Below are positions 8,660 to 16,236 of a stretch of DNA of 64,000 nt, piece after piece; within the stretch, counting starts at the first letter, position 1; each line of letters begins with the position of its first letter. The position numbers and the translations under genes are program-made. Under the pieces are notes generated by a model. It was not told where the DNA came from. It did not search any database and saw nothing but the letters and a program-made list of their open reading frames with translations. Source of the DNA: Arthrobacter russicus (lineage in GTDB: Bacteria; Actinomycetota; Actinomycetes; Actinomycetales; Micrococcaceae); assembly GCF_031454135.1 (NCBI RefSeq), contig NZ_JAVDQF010000001.1, forward strand, positions 1,674,001 to 1,738,000, read 5' to 3'.

Positions 8660-10210
8660 ATGAAGAACGTCCGCACGCATCGTCCGGGAGCCAGGAAGCC
8701 CGCCTTGCGCGCCGCTGTCGCGGTTCTGGCCGGTCTGTTCACGCTGACCGCATGCACCCCGGTCTTCCCTGGGTCGGCACCGGAACCGCAGGACCCCTCG
8801 GTTGCCGCAGACGCTCCGGAAAACCTCAAGGAGTTCTACACCCAGCAATTGAGTTGGTCGGACTGCGAAAAGTCGATGCAGTGCACCAAGGTCAAGGTCC
8901 CGATGGACTACGCCAACCCGCAGTCCCAGACGATCGAACTGGCCGTGGTGAGACTTCCGGCCACCGGGCAGAAGCAGGGATCCGTGGTGGTCAACCCCGG
9001 CGGCCCGGGCGGCTCCGGTTACGACATGGTGGCGCAGAGCAACAGCCTGTTCTCCAAAAAACTGCGCAGCGCCTACGACATGATCGGTTTCGATCCGCGC
9101 GGCGTGAAGCGCTCGGCTCCGGTGACCTGCATCAGCGACGCCGAACAGGACCGGGAGCGGCAGACCGACTACGACCTGGACACCGACGCCGGCCTGGCCG
9201 CCTATGAGGCGCAGAGCAAGGCCGATGCCGCCCAGTGCGCCCAGAACACCGGTCCGGTGCTCGGCTTCGTCGACACGATTTCCTCCGCGAAAGACCTGGA
9301 CGTGCTCCGTGCGGTGCTCAATTCGCCGAAGTTGGATTACCTGGGATACTCCTACGGGACCAAACTCGGCGCGAATTACGCGCAACTGTTCCCGGACAAG
9401 GTGGGCAAATTCGTGCTCGACGGCGCCTTGGACCCGACGCTGACCATCGAGACCCTGGGCTTGGGCCAGGCGAAAGCCTTCGAAGCCGCGATCCTGGCCT
9501 GGGCCAGCAACTGCGTCAAGAGCAGCGGTTGTCCGGTACGCGGGACGCCGGAACAAGCCGTCCAGCAGATCCGTGATTTGAATGCCAGCTATGACGCGAC
9601 ACCGCAGAAGACCAGCGACGGCCGGCTGCTGACCGGCTCCGGGTTCAGCTCCGCCCTGTCCTTGGCCATGTATTCCACCGACCTCTGGCCGGTCCTGCAG
9701 TCCAGGCTCGGCCAGGCGTTCAGCGGTGATCCCAACGGCATGATGGAGCTCGCCGACTACGCTGCCGACCGGGACCCGAACTCCGGAAAGTACACCTCCA
9801 ACACGGCCTTCGCCTTCACCGCGATCAACTGCCTGGATTACCAGATGAATTCCGACCTGGCCGCGATGCGCGCCGATTCCCAGGCACTCCAGGCGGCCTC
9901 ACCGACCTTCGGGAAGTACCTCGGCTACTCCGCGGCCACCTGCAAGAACTGGCCTTACACCTCGAGCGTGCAGCCCAAGCCGATCAGCGCCGAGGGCGCC
10001 GGGCCGATCGTGGTCATCGGCACCACCCGGGACCCGGCCACCCCTTACGCCTGGGCCCAGGCGCTGCGCCAACAGCTCGCTTCCGGAGTCCTGGTCACCT
10101 GGAACGGCGATGGGCACACCGCCTACGGCCGGTCCAATGCCTGCGTGCAGAATGCGGTCGACGACTACTTCGTCGACGGCAAAACGCCGTCGGACGGCCT
10201 CACCTGCTGA
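8660..10210 (+). CDS. Alpha/beta-hydrolase lipoprotein with TAP-like C-terminal domain
   Basis: Predicted surface-anchored peptidase/esterase of the tripeptidyl aminopeptidase (SlpD/SlpE, TAP) type, 516 residues. Lipoprotein signal with Cys32 in LTAC. Fold motifs: oxyanion loop VVNPGGPGGSG, nucleophile Ser in GYSYGT, acid in IGTTRDPATPY and catalytic His in GDGHTAYG, the last two within the TAP-like C-terminal domain. Several cysteines probably pair outside the cell. GAGGAG precedes ATG 8660. It lies 24 bases after holB and may be cotranscribed. Exact substrate unknown. Confidence 0.9.
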   Translation: MKNVRTHRPGARKPALRAAVAVLAGLFTLTACTPVFPGSAPEPQDPSVAADAPENLKEFYTQQLSWSDCEKSMQCTKVKVPMDYANPQSQTIELAVVRLPATGQKQGSVVVNPGGPGGSGYDMVAQSNSLFSKKLRSAYDMIGFDPRGVKRSAPVTCISDAEQDRERQTDYDLDTDAGLAAYEAQSKADAAQCAQNTGPVLGFVDTISSAKDLDVLRAVLNSPKLDYLGYSYGTKLGANYAQLFPDKVGKFVLDGALDPTLTIETLGLGQAKAFEAAILAWASNCVKSSGCPVRGTPEQAVQQIRDLNASYDATPQKTSDGRLLTGSGFSSALSLAMYSTDLWPVLQSRLGQAFSGDPNGMMELADYAADRDPNSGKYTSNTAFAFTAINCLDYQMNSDLAAMRADSQALQAASPTFGKYLGYSAATCKNWPYTSSVQPKPISAEGAGPIVVIGTTRDPATPYAWAQALRQQLASGVLVTWNGDGHTAYGRSNACVQNAVDDYFVDGKTPSDGLTC

Positions 10211-10226
10211 GCCGGCCGACGGCTGG

Positions 10227-10241
10227 GCGGCTTCCAGCCGC
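10227..10241. terminator. Small hairpin between convergent genes
   Basis: GCGGCT and AGCCGC flank a three-base loop, midway between the hydrolase stop and the phnE stop. Arms are short and there is no U-tract, so this is only a possible bidirectional terminator. Confidence 0.35.
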
Positions 10242-10252
10242 GCCGTATCGGC

Positions 10253-11980
10253 CTAGCCGGCCAGCGCCTTGCGCAACCACATCGAAACGCCCTCGATGAC
10301 CAGGACGATCGCCAGGATCATCAAGGCGATCGTGAAAACCACGTTGTACTGGCTCCGGCTCGCCGACTCGAACATCACGAACCCGACGCCGCCGCCACCC
10401 ACCACGCCGAGCACGGTGGCCGCCCGGACATTGGAATCGAGCATGTAGAAAATATGCCCGACGAAGGCCGGCGTGGCCTGCGGGAAGGTCGCCGAAGCGT
10501 AGATCTGGCCACGCCGGGCACCGGTGGCTTTGAGCGCGGTTTCCGGGCCGGGGTTCACTTCTTCGAGGGAATCCGCCAGCAATTTGCCCAGCAAACCGAT
10601 CCCGCCCAGCCCCAGCGCGAAGGCTCCGGCAATCGGGCCAAAGCCGGTCGCCAGGATCAAGATGATCGCCAGCAACAACTCCGGGATCCCGCGGACCAGC
10701 AGCAGGACCAGCCGGAACGACTTGTGCACCGCGCCGTTGAGCGCCACGTTCCGCGCCGCGAAGGACCCGATCGGCACCGAGAACAGCACTGCGATCAAGG
10801 TGCCGGCCAACGCGATGTAGACGGTTTCCCAGACCAGACCCAGCATCTTCGGCGCCGGGGTGTCCCCGAATGACAGGGGGAAGAGCGCGGAGACCCGTTC
10901 CGGGATCCTCGCCCAGACGTCGATCACGTCGCGCCAATTGATCTGCGCGTACCAGAGCGCCCAAACCAGCACTGCGAGCGCCAGCCAACCGATCACATTG
11001 ATCTGGACGCGGCGCGCGTTCCAGGGCGCACTCAACCGGGTTGCCGCGCCGCCGGGCAGTCCCGCGGCTCCGGACCGCCGCGGTGCGGCGACTGCGTGCC
11101 GGGAGATCCGGGCGCCGAGGGAGCGCCCGCCGGACGGACGGCCCAGGATCATCGACCGCAACAGCGTAGCGATGATTTCCATCGCAACGCATAGCAGGAA
11201 CAGGATCACCGCGGCGGCCAGGGCCCGCGGATAGTCGAGTCGCAGGATCGCGGTGTACAGCTCATAGCCCAGACCGGGCATACCCACCACACCCAGGATC
11301 GCCGAAGCCCGGAGGTTGATGTCATTGCGGTGCAGCACGGTGGCCACCCAAGACGGCAGTACCTGCGGCAGTACCCCGGAGACGAATTCCTGCATCCGTC
11401 CGCCGCCGGCGGCGCGGATCGCGGTCCTGGGGCCTTCGTCGATCTGCTCGATCGCATCGGCGAAGAGCTTGCCGATCATGCCCACCGAGTGCAAGCCGAT
11501 CGCCACCACGGCCGGCAGCGCGCCCAAGGCCATCAAGGTCACCAGGATGATCAGCAGGATGACTTCCGGGATGGAACGCGCCAGCACGATGATCCCGCGG
11601 GCGAGCCAGCGCAGGCCCGGATGCGGCGACGTGTTCCGGGCGGCCAAATAGGCCAGCGGGATCGAGAGCACCGTGGCGAACAGGGTGCCGCTGATCACCA
11701 CGGCGAGGGTTTTCAGGGTCAGCTCGGCCAAAAGCCCCGGATCGGAGAAATCGAGCGGCACCGAACGGGCCAGGAACTTTCCGATCTTGTCCAGGCTGGA
11801 AATGATCCGCGGGCCAGAAATGCCCAGCGCACCGACGGCGACGATTCCGGCGGCCAACAAGCCGAGCAGGATCGCCGCGACGCCGATCGACCGGCCCGAA
11901 GGCCTGGGCAGCAGCCGGCGCTCGACGGCCGGCTCCGGCCGGTCCCGGGTCGGTGGCGCACTCAGTCCAGTCGTCGCCAC
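10253..11980 (-). CDS. phnE: Phosphonate ABC permease, two PhnE domains fused
   Basis: Inner-membrane permease of the phosphonate (PhnCDE) importer. The 575-residue protein has two complete PhnE-type domains in tandem (about 40-285 and 320-575), each with about six helices and its own permease coupling loop (AIRAAGGGRMQEFVSG and ALKATGARRGQIYASA), so one chain supplies the dimer normally made of two. GTG 11980 is chosen because it lies one base after the phnC stop (11982-11984) with GAGG just upstream; an in-frame ATG at 12013 would overlap phnC by 32 bases. Order phnD-phnC-phnE, all on the minus strand. Confidence 0.88.
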   Translation of the reverse strand: MATTGLSAPPTRDRPEPAVERRLLPRPSGRSIGVAAILLGLLAAGIVAVGALGISGPRIISSLDKIGKFLARSVPLDFSDPGLLAELTLKTLAVVISGTLFATVLSIPLAYLAARNTSPHPGLRWLARGIIVLARSIPEVILLIILVTLMALGALPAVVAIGLHSVGMIGKLFADAIEQIDEGPRTAIRAAGGGRMQEFVSGVLPQVLPSWVATVLHRNDINLRASAILGVVGMPGLGYELYTAILRLDYPRALAAAVILFLLCVAMEIIATLLRSMILGRPSGGRSLGARISRHAVAAPRRSGAAGLPGGAATRLSAPWNARRVQINVIGWLALAVLVWALWYAQINWRDVIDVWARIPERVSALFPLSFGDTPAPKMLGLVWETVYIALAGTLIAVLFSVPIGSFAARNVALNGAVHKSFRLVLLLVRGIPELLLAIILILATGFGPIAGAFALGLGGIGLLGKLLADSLEEVNPGPETALKATGARRGQIYASATFPQATPAFVGHIFYMLDSNVRAATVLGVVGGGGVGFVMFESASRSQYNVVFTIALMILAIVLVIEGVSMWLRKALAG

Positions 11981-11981
11981 G

Positions 11982-12863
11982 TCAGCCTCGCAGATTCCGG
12001 CCGCGCACCGCATCCGGCGAAGCGGCGGACAGCTGCTCCACGGCCTCGGCCAGTTCGTCCTGGACCGCCCGGATCTCCGCCGTCGACGTCGCCACCTGGC
12101 CGTAGATCTCCATCACCTGTTCCTTGCCCAGGCCCTCGGTAGGCGTGTCCAAGACCAAGGACCCGGCACGCAGGCCGATGATCCGGTCGCCCCAGGACAA
12201 CGCGAGTTCCACCTGGTGCAAGCTGCAGACCACGGTGAGGCTGCGTTCCATGCCGATCTCCCGGATCAGGTTCATCACTTGCTGCGATGACTCCGGGTCC
12301 AAGGAGGCCACCGGCTCATCGGCCAAGAGGATTTCCGGATCCTGCATGAGCGCCCGGGCAATTGCCACCCGCTGCTGCTGGCCGCCGGAGAGCGTATCCG
12401 CGCGTTGGAAGGCCTTGCCGCCCAGGCCCACCCGCTCCAAGTGGTCCAGAGCTTTGGCCCGCAACGCTTTGGGATAGCTGACCAGTCCGAGTCTGGGACC
12501 GGTCAACCGAGACAAGGCGCCGGTCAGCACGTTCTCCATCACGCTCAGCGACGGCACCAGTTCGAACTGCTGGAAGATCACGCCCACCCGGGAACGCAGG
12601 CGGCGCAGTTCCTTGCCGCGCAAAGCGTCCACCCGCTCGCCCAGAACCCGCACTTCGCCGGCGCTGGGCAGTTCGAGTTGGTTGAAATGCCGGAGCAGGG
12701 TCGATTTTCCGGAACCGGAAAGGCCTAACAGAACCGCGATCTGGCCGGCCGGAACCGAAAGACTGACGTCGGAGAGCGCGCGGACCTCACCGAAGTCTTT
12801 GCTCAGATGGGAGACCGCGATCGCTTCGCTGTGCTGGTGCTGGATTACTGGCGCATGTGCCAT
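11982..12863 (-). CDS. phnC: Phosphonate ABC transporter ATP-binding protein
   Basis: Cytosolic ATPase driving phosphonate uptake with PhnD and PhnE. 293 residues. Walker A GLSGSGKST (47-55), Q-loop VIFQQFELVPSLSVMENVL, signature LSGGQQQRVAIARAL, Walker B ILLADEPVASLDP, and the H-loop in VVCSLHQVE. The segment after Walker A and the MENVLTG region are typical of PhnC. The last 40 residues form a charged helix. The gene is separated from phnD by a strong hairpin (12888-12918) and abuts phnE. Confidence 0.94.
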   Translation of the reverse strand: MAHAPVIQHQHSEAIAVSHLSKDFGEVRALSDVSLSVPAGQIAVLLGLSGSGKSTLLRHFNQLELPSAGEVRVLGERVDALRGKELRRLRSRVGVIFQQFELVPSLSVMENVLTGALSRLTGPRLGLVSYPKALRAKALDHLERVGLGGKAFQRADTLSGGQQQRVAIARALMQDPEILLADEPVASLDPESSQQVMNLIREIGMERSLTVVCSLHQVELALSWGDRIIGLRAGSLVLDTPTEGLGKEQVMEIYGQVATSTAEIRAVQDELAEAVEQLSAASPDAVRGRNLRG

Positions 12864-12887
12864 GGGGAACTCCTGGTTAATGCTGCT

Positions 12888-12918
12888 GAGCGGGGCGGCC
12901 CTGAGGGCCGCCCCGCTC
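12888..12918 (-). terminator. Intercistronic attenuator hairpin between phnD and phnC
   Basis: Perfect 15-base GC-rich arms (12888-12902 and 12904-12918) around a single base, with no long U-tract. It lies just after the phnD stop. Such hairpins after binding-protein genes typically stabilise that part of the mRNA or thin out downstream transcription, giving more PhnD than PhnC/PhnE. Confidence 0.7.
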
Positions 12919-12929
12919 GTGTCGGAAGA

Positions 12930-13886
12930 TCAGATTCCGGCGCAGGTCTTCACTTCGGGCAACTTGCGGCAGAAATCGCGCAAGTCGTTGTAGTAGGCAT
13001 CGTCGACCGGAGCGTTTCCGTCGCCGAAGAACTTGTCGAACGCCGGGTTGGAAGCGATTCCGGCGTCGGTGATGTCCTTGACCGTGACGGTGGAGATCTT
13101 CTCGGTCAGGGTCTTCTTCAGATCGGCAGGCAGCGCATCCGCGATGGCGAACGGCGGGCCCGGAACCAGCGACTTGTCGACGATCTTCAGGTCATCGGCT
13201 TTGAACAGTCCGGCGGCCGGTCCCGTGGTGGTGACCGTGATTTCCTGGGCGAAGCCGGCGTCGCACTCGGTGCCCTTGGCGACCTTCTGTGCGGAGACGT
13301 CGTGCGAACCGGCCATCACCGGAGTGATTTCGGTTTTGGTGTCTATGCCCGCTTTTTTGAGCATGTACTGCGGAAAGAGATAACCGGAAGTCGAGCTTTC
13401 GCTGACGAAGCAGACCTTTTTGTCCTTGAACCCGGCAACGTCTTTGATGTCGGAGCCTGCCGGCACAATCGCGGTCGAGTAGTAGCCCGGCTTTCCGGTC
13501 CCTTTTTCCGTGATCGTGGCACCGACCGGTGTGATGGCTGCTCCTTTGGCTTTCGCCTGCAGGTAGGTGAAGGCGGAAAAGCTGATCACATCCACCTGGC
13601 CGGCGATCGACGCTTCGATCAGGGCCGCGTAGTTGGTCGACTGCTTGACCTCGACCTTTTTGCCGGTGACCTTTTGCACGTAGTCGGCCAGCGGCTGATA
13701 GGTGGACGTGGCTTGGCCCTCATCGGGGACCATGCCCATCACCAGGGTGTCGGAATCTTTGGCGAAAGTGCCGGTGGAGCTGCCGGTGCTGGCCGGGTCG
13801 GCCCCGCCGCCGCATGCGGTCAGGGCCAGTGCGGCGGTCAAGCCCACGGCAGTAAGCCGGACAAGAACCTTTGCAGAGGTCTTCAT
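12930..13886 (-). CDS. phnD: Phosphonate ABC substrate-binding lipoprotein
   Basis: Lipid-anchored binding protein that captures phosphonate (or phosphite/phosphate ester) for the PhnCE transporter. 318 residues. Signal peptide with lipobox ALTAC (Cys25), then a periplasmic-binding fold of the PhnD/PtxB kind: VMGMVPDEGQATSTYQPLADY near the N-terminus, YAALIEASIAGQVDVISFSAFTYL, and FVSESSTSGYLFPQYMLKKAG, which forms the ligand phosphate loop (SSTSGY). First gene of the operon, with a candidate PHO box about 105 bases upstream and an attenuator downstream. Ligand specificity not resolvable from sequence. Confidence 0.92.
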   Translation of the reverse strand: MKTSAKVLVRLTAVGLTAALALTACGGGADPASTGSSTGTFAKDSDTLVMGMVPDEGQATSTYQPLADYVQKVTGKKVEVKQSTNYAALIEASIAGQVDVISFSAFTYLQAKAKGAAITPVGATITEKGTGKPGYYSTAIVPAGSDIKDVAGFKDKKVCFVSESSTSGYLFPQYMLKKAGIDTKTEITPVMAGSHDVSAQKVAKGTECDAGFAQEITVTTTGPAAGLFKADDLKIVDKSLVPGPPFAIADALPADLKKTLTEKISTVTVKDITDAGIASNPAFDKFFGDGNAPVDDAYYNDLRDFCRKLPEVKTCAGI

Positions 13887-13992
13887 GGTGAACCTTTCGA
13901 GAGCGCGAGTGACGCTTGAAGCTTGAATGGTGCAACTTGTCGTCGCAAGTACCCGACCACACTAATCCCACAATTTGAAAGGAAAAGGGCGC

Positions 13993-14014
13993 AAAAAGTT
14001 ACCGAAAGGTGAAC
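13993..14014 (-). promoter_or_regulatory. Candidate PHO box upstream of phnD
   Basis: On the minus strand, GTTCACCTTTC is followed directly by GGTAACTTTTT, two 11-base units. The first is a close match to the GTTCACC unit of Streptomyces PhoP sites, the second is weak. The position upstream of the phosphonate operon fits phosphate-starvation control by the same system as the PHO box at 1109. Confidence 0.45.
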
Positions 14015-14050
14015 GTAGAAAGAATTGTCCACACTTCTTGTATAGACAGG

Positions 14051-14806
14051 CTACTGGCGGCGCACCGGGACCAGCGGAGTCACCGCCTCCGGCAACAACG
14101 CTACTGAGGAGAGCACTTCGGAGGCTCCGGCGGCCCGCAACGCGCCTTCCCGATGCGCTCCGGTGAGCACGCCCAAGACCATCGATGCGCCTGATCGCAG
14201 TCCGGCCTGGATGTCCGAGGTGGTGTCCCCCACCACCACGGTTTCCCGCACGTCGTCCATGTCCAGCGCCAGCACCGCGGTCAAGATCATATCCGGATAC
14301 GGCCGCCCCCGGCCGGCGTCGGCCGGGCACAGGCTCAGATCTGCCAAGCCCATCCAACCCAACGACTCCAAGATGATGTTCTGGGTGTGCCGGGCGAACC
14401 CGGTGGTCAAACAGACCTTCATGCCGGCATCCCGCAACCAGGCAATGGTGTCCTCCGCGCCGGGAACCGCGGTCAACCCGCCGTCGGCCACCAAGTCGTC
14501 ATAGGCCCGCTCAAACGCCTGGTTCGCCCGTTCGGCCCGCCCGTGGTCGCCGTCGAAAAGGTGCATGAACACCGTGATCTTCGAAATGCCCATGGTGTCC
14601 CGGACATATCCGAGCATGCTCTTGAAGCGGTCACTGCCCGGTTCGATGCCCTCGGCTGCCACCGCACGGCTGAAAGCCTGCTCTACCAATCCGTCGTCGG
14701 CCACCGTCGTGCCGGCCATGTCCAGCACCGCCAGCTTGAGTTCACGGACGGGAATTGTCTGCAAGGGCTTAACACTTTCGAGCGTCACGCTTCGCGACTC
14801 CTTCAT
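14051..14806 (-). CDS. Phosphonatase-like HAD hydrolase
   Basis: HAD-superfamily enzyme of the phosphonatase-like (PhnX-related) group, 251 residues. Motif I is LDMAGTT (the nucleophile Asp sits in the DMAGTT signature typical of phosphonoacetaldehyde hydrolase), motif II is LTTGFARHTQ, the GRPYPDMI segment matches the phosphonatase substrate loop, and motif III is VVGDTTSDIQAG. In true PhnX the cap carries a Schiff-base lysine in a GLLK motif; the aligned stretch here reads MLGYVRDTMG with Arg, so classical C-P cleavage through an imine is doubtful. It sits upstream of phnDCE on the same strand, suggesting that its substrate arrives through that transporter. Confidence 0.82.
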   Translation of the reverse strand: MKESRSVTLESVKPLQTIPVRELKLAVLDMAGTTVADDGLVEQAFSRAVAAEGIEPGSDRFKSMLGYVRDTMGISKITVFMHLFDGDHGRAERANQAFERAYDDLVADGGLTAVPGAEDTIAWLRDAGMKVCLTTGFARHTQNIILESLGWMGLADLSLCPADAGRGRPYPDMILTAVLALDMDDVRETVVVGDTTSDIQAGLRSGASMVLGVLTGAHREGALRAAGASEVLSSVALLPEAVTPLVPVRRQ

Positions 14807-14990
14807 CGGGCGACGGGTGCGCGAAATCGCTCAACCGCCGCGTTGTTCCCTCCAGCATGGCCGGAACGCGGAACGGTGCACTGAATGCCGAGCGAAAGCT
14901 GAGTGAACAGCCGCGAAACGTTTTGACCCTGAGCGGCGGCTCATTTAGAGTTGTTGTTTGTGTCGTTAAGGCCCCGGTCGGAACGCACAG

Positions 14991-15063
14991 GCTTCCTTAG
15001 CTCAGTCGGTAGAGCGTTTCACTCGTAATGAAAAGGTCATCAGTTCGATTCTGATAGGAAGCT
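14991..15063 (+). tRNA. tRNA-Thr(CGU)
   Basis: 73 bases folding as a cloverleaf: acceptor GCTTCCT/AGGAAGC, D-arm GCTC...GAGC with AGTCGGTAG loop, anticodon stem TTTCA/TGAAA with loop CTCGTAA (anticodon CGT, reading ACG), T-arm ATCAG TTCGATT CTGAT. The discriminator base is T and the 3' CCA is not encoded. I looked for an integrase or attachment repeats beside it and saw none. Confidence 0.95.
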
Positions 15064-15102
15064 CCGAACCGAACCTTGACTGCCACCTCTGTGTCCTGGC
15101 CG

Positions 15103-15729
15103 TCAGCCGATCAGGTTGGAGAGTTCGCTTGATTCCGCGCTGGCGCCCACAAGTTCAAGGACTCGCTCAGCATGCGCAGACAGCGCGTAGTCGAACGAAG
15201 CCGCGAAATTTTCGCCAGGCGACGAAATAGCCGCATAGAGCAGCCCGAATGTGCTGGCCAAACTGACTTCAGCTTCGATTACCGCGACCGATGGCTGAAC
15301 CCCGAGCGATACCATCGCATCCACCAATCGGCTCCGCCACTGATGCCAGGCCCGACCGCAGGGATTGGCGGCCTCCGGACCGAGCACTCGGAGCATAGAT
15401 TCTTCCATCTCCACCCGGATACACGTCGAGTACTCCGCAGTTTGGGCCAGCGTCCAAAATCTGCGAACCCCTTCAGCGTAAGCGAAAACCGATTTCGGCG
15501 CCGTTTCCAGAACCCCGGCCAGCGCCTTGAGCCGCTCCCCGGCAGCACCGCGAATCGCCGTCATGAGTTCTTCTTGACTATTGAATTGGTAAGTCAGCGT
15601 GAAGGTGCTGACTCCCAGAGCCTGAGCCAGCCGTCGCATTGAAATGCTACTGAGCGCATTCGTTTCGAGATACCCGAGAATTTGCTCGAGCAACTCGGAT
15701 CGCCGCCCAGGATTCGGCCTTCCGGTCAT
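15103..15729 (-). CDS. TetR-family transcriptional regulator
   Basis: 208-residue one-component repressor. N-terminal HTH about residues 12-55 (ILGYLETNALSSISMRRLAQALGVSTFTLTYQFNSQEELMTAI), with the recognition helix at VSTFTLTYQF; the TYQFNSQEEL segment is the usual YYHFxSKEEL of TetR in variant form. The C-terminal ligand domain is helical and unrecognised. It lies alone, convergent with the tRNA, and its upstream region points towards the surface-protein gene, but with 507 bases between them. Target genes unknown. Confidence 0.85.
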   Translation of the reverse strand: MTGRPNPGRRSELLEQILGYLETNALSSISMRRLAQALGVSTFTLTYQFNSQEELMTAIRGAAGERLKALAGVLETAPKSVFAYAEGVRRFWTLAQTAEYSTCIRVEMEESMLRVLGPEAANPCGRAWHQWRSRLVDAMVSLGVQPSVAVIEAEVSLASTFGLLYAAISSPGENFAASFDYALSAHAERVLELVGASAESSELSNLIG

Positions 15730-16236
15730 GCTGGCAGCTCATTTCGATGCCAAGGGCAAAGGGACGACAGTGAACCTCCGAGCCGGGCAGCAGAACCTTC
15801 GGCGGATAAAACAACGAAACGAAGCGTCGGCATATTCGTCCTTCTCACGCGAGCGACACGGCCGGCTGCAGGGAATTATGACCCGAATCCAGAGCCGTCA
15901 GCGCCCACTCCGAAGACGAAAATCATCGGACCGATCACTCAACGCCCCCCGACGCGATCTATGCAGCCCCCCGCTGCCAAGCCAGACCTCAATTGATCCA
16001 GCCAGAGCAAGTATAGCCAGCTTGAAAAGAAAATCTTCTGGGAACAGCCCGTGAACCTCACGTGAAAATCCTGACGCAGCCAACAAAAAGCAATCGAGAA
16101 GTTTCCTGCAGACCCATTTCTTTACAGCAGGGTGTCGGTTATGATTTCACATGTAATGCATAACATCTGTGATCAATGTCGATCGTTATCCCTATATGCA
16201 CCACAGCCTGTGGATGCAGTTAATTGGAGGAAAGCA
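15730..16236. other. 507-base intergenic region upstream of the surface-protein gene
   Basis: No credible gene. The second half is clearly more AT-rich than the surrounding genes. Near the 3' end there are inverted 6-base arms GTTATG (16138-16143) and CATAAC (16159-16164) that could be a regulator site, followed by the leader of the surface-protein gene. The ribosome site TTGGAGGAAAG lies at 16224-16234. The first half should hold the promoter of the divergent TetR gene; I could not fix its elements. Confidence 0.5.

Noticed and set aside
14991-15729. tRNA-Thr as an integration site for a mobile element
   Set aside because: No integrase, no repeat of the tRNA 3' end and no foreign gene content downstream; only a TetR gene and a surface protein gene follow.
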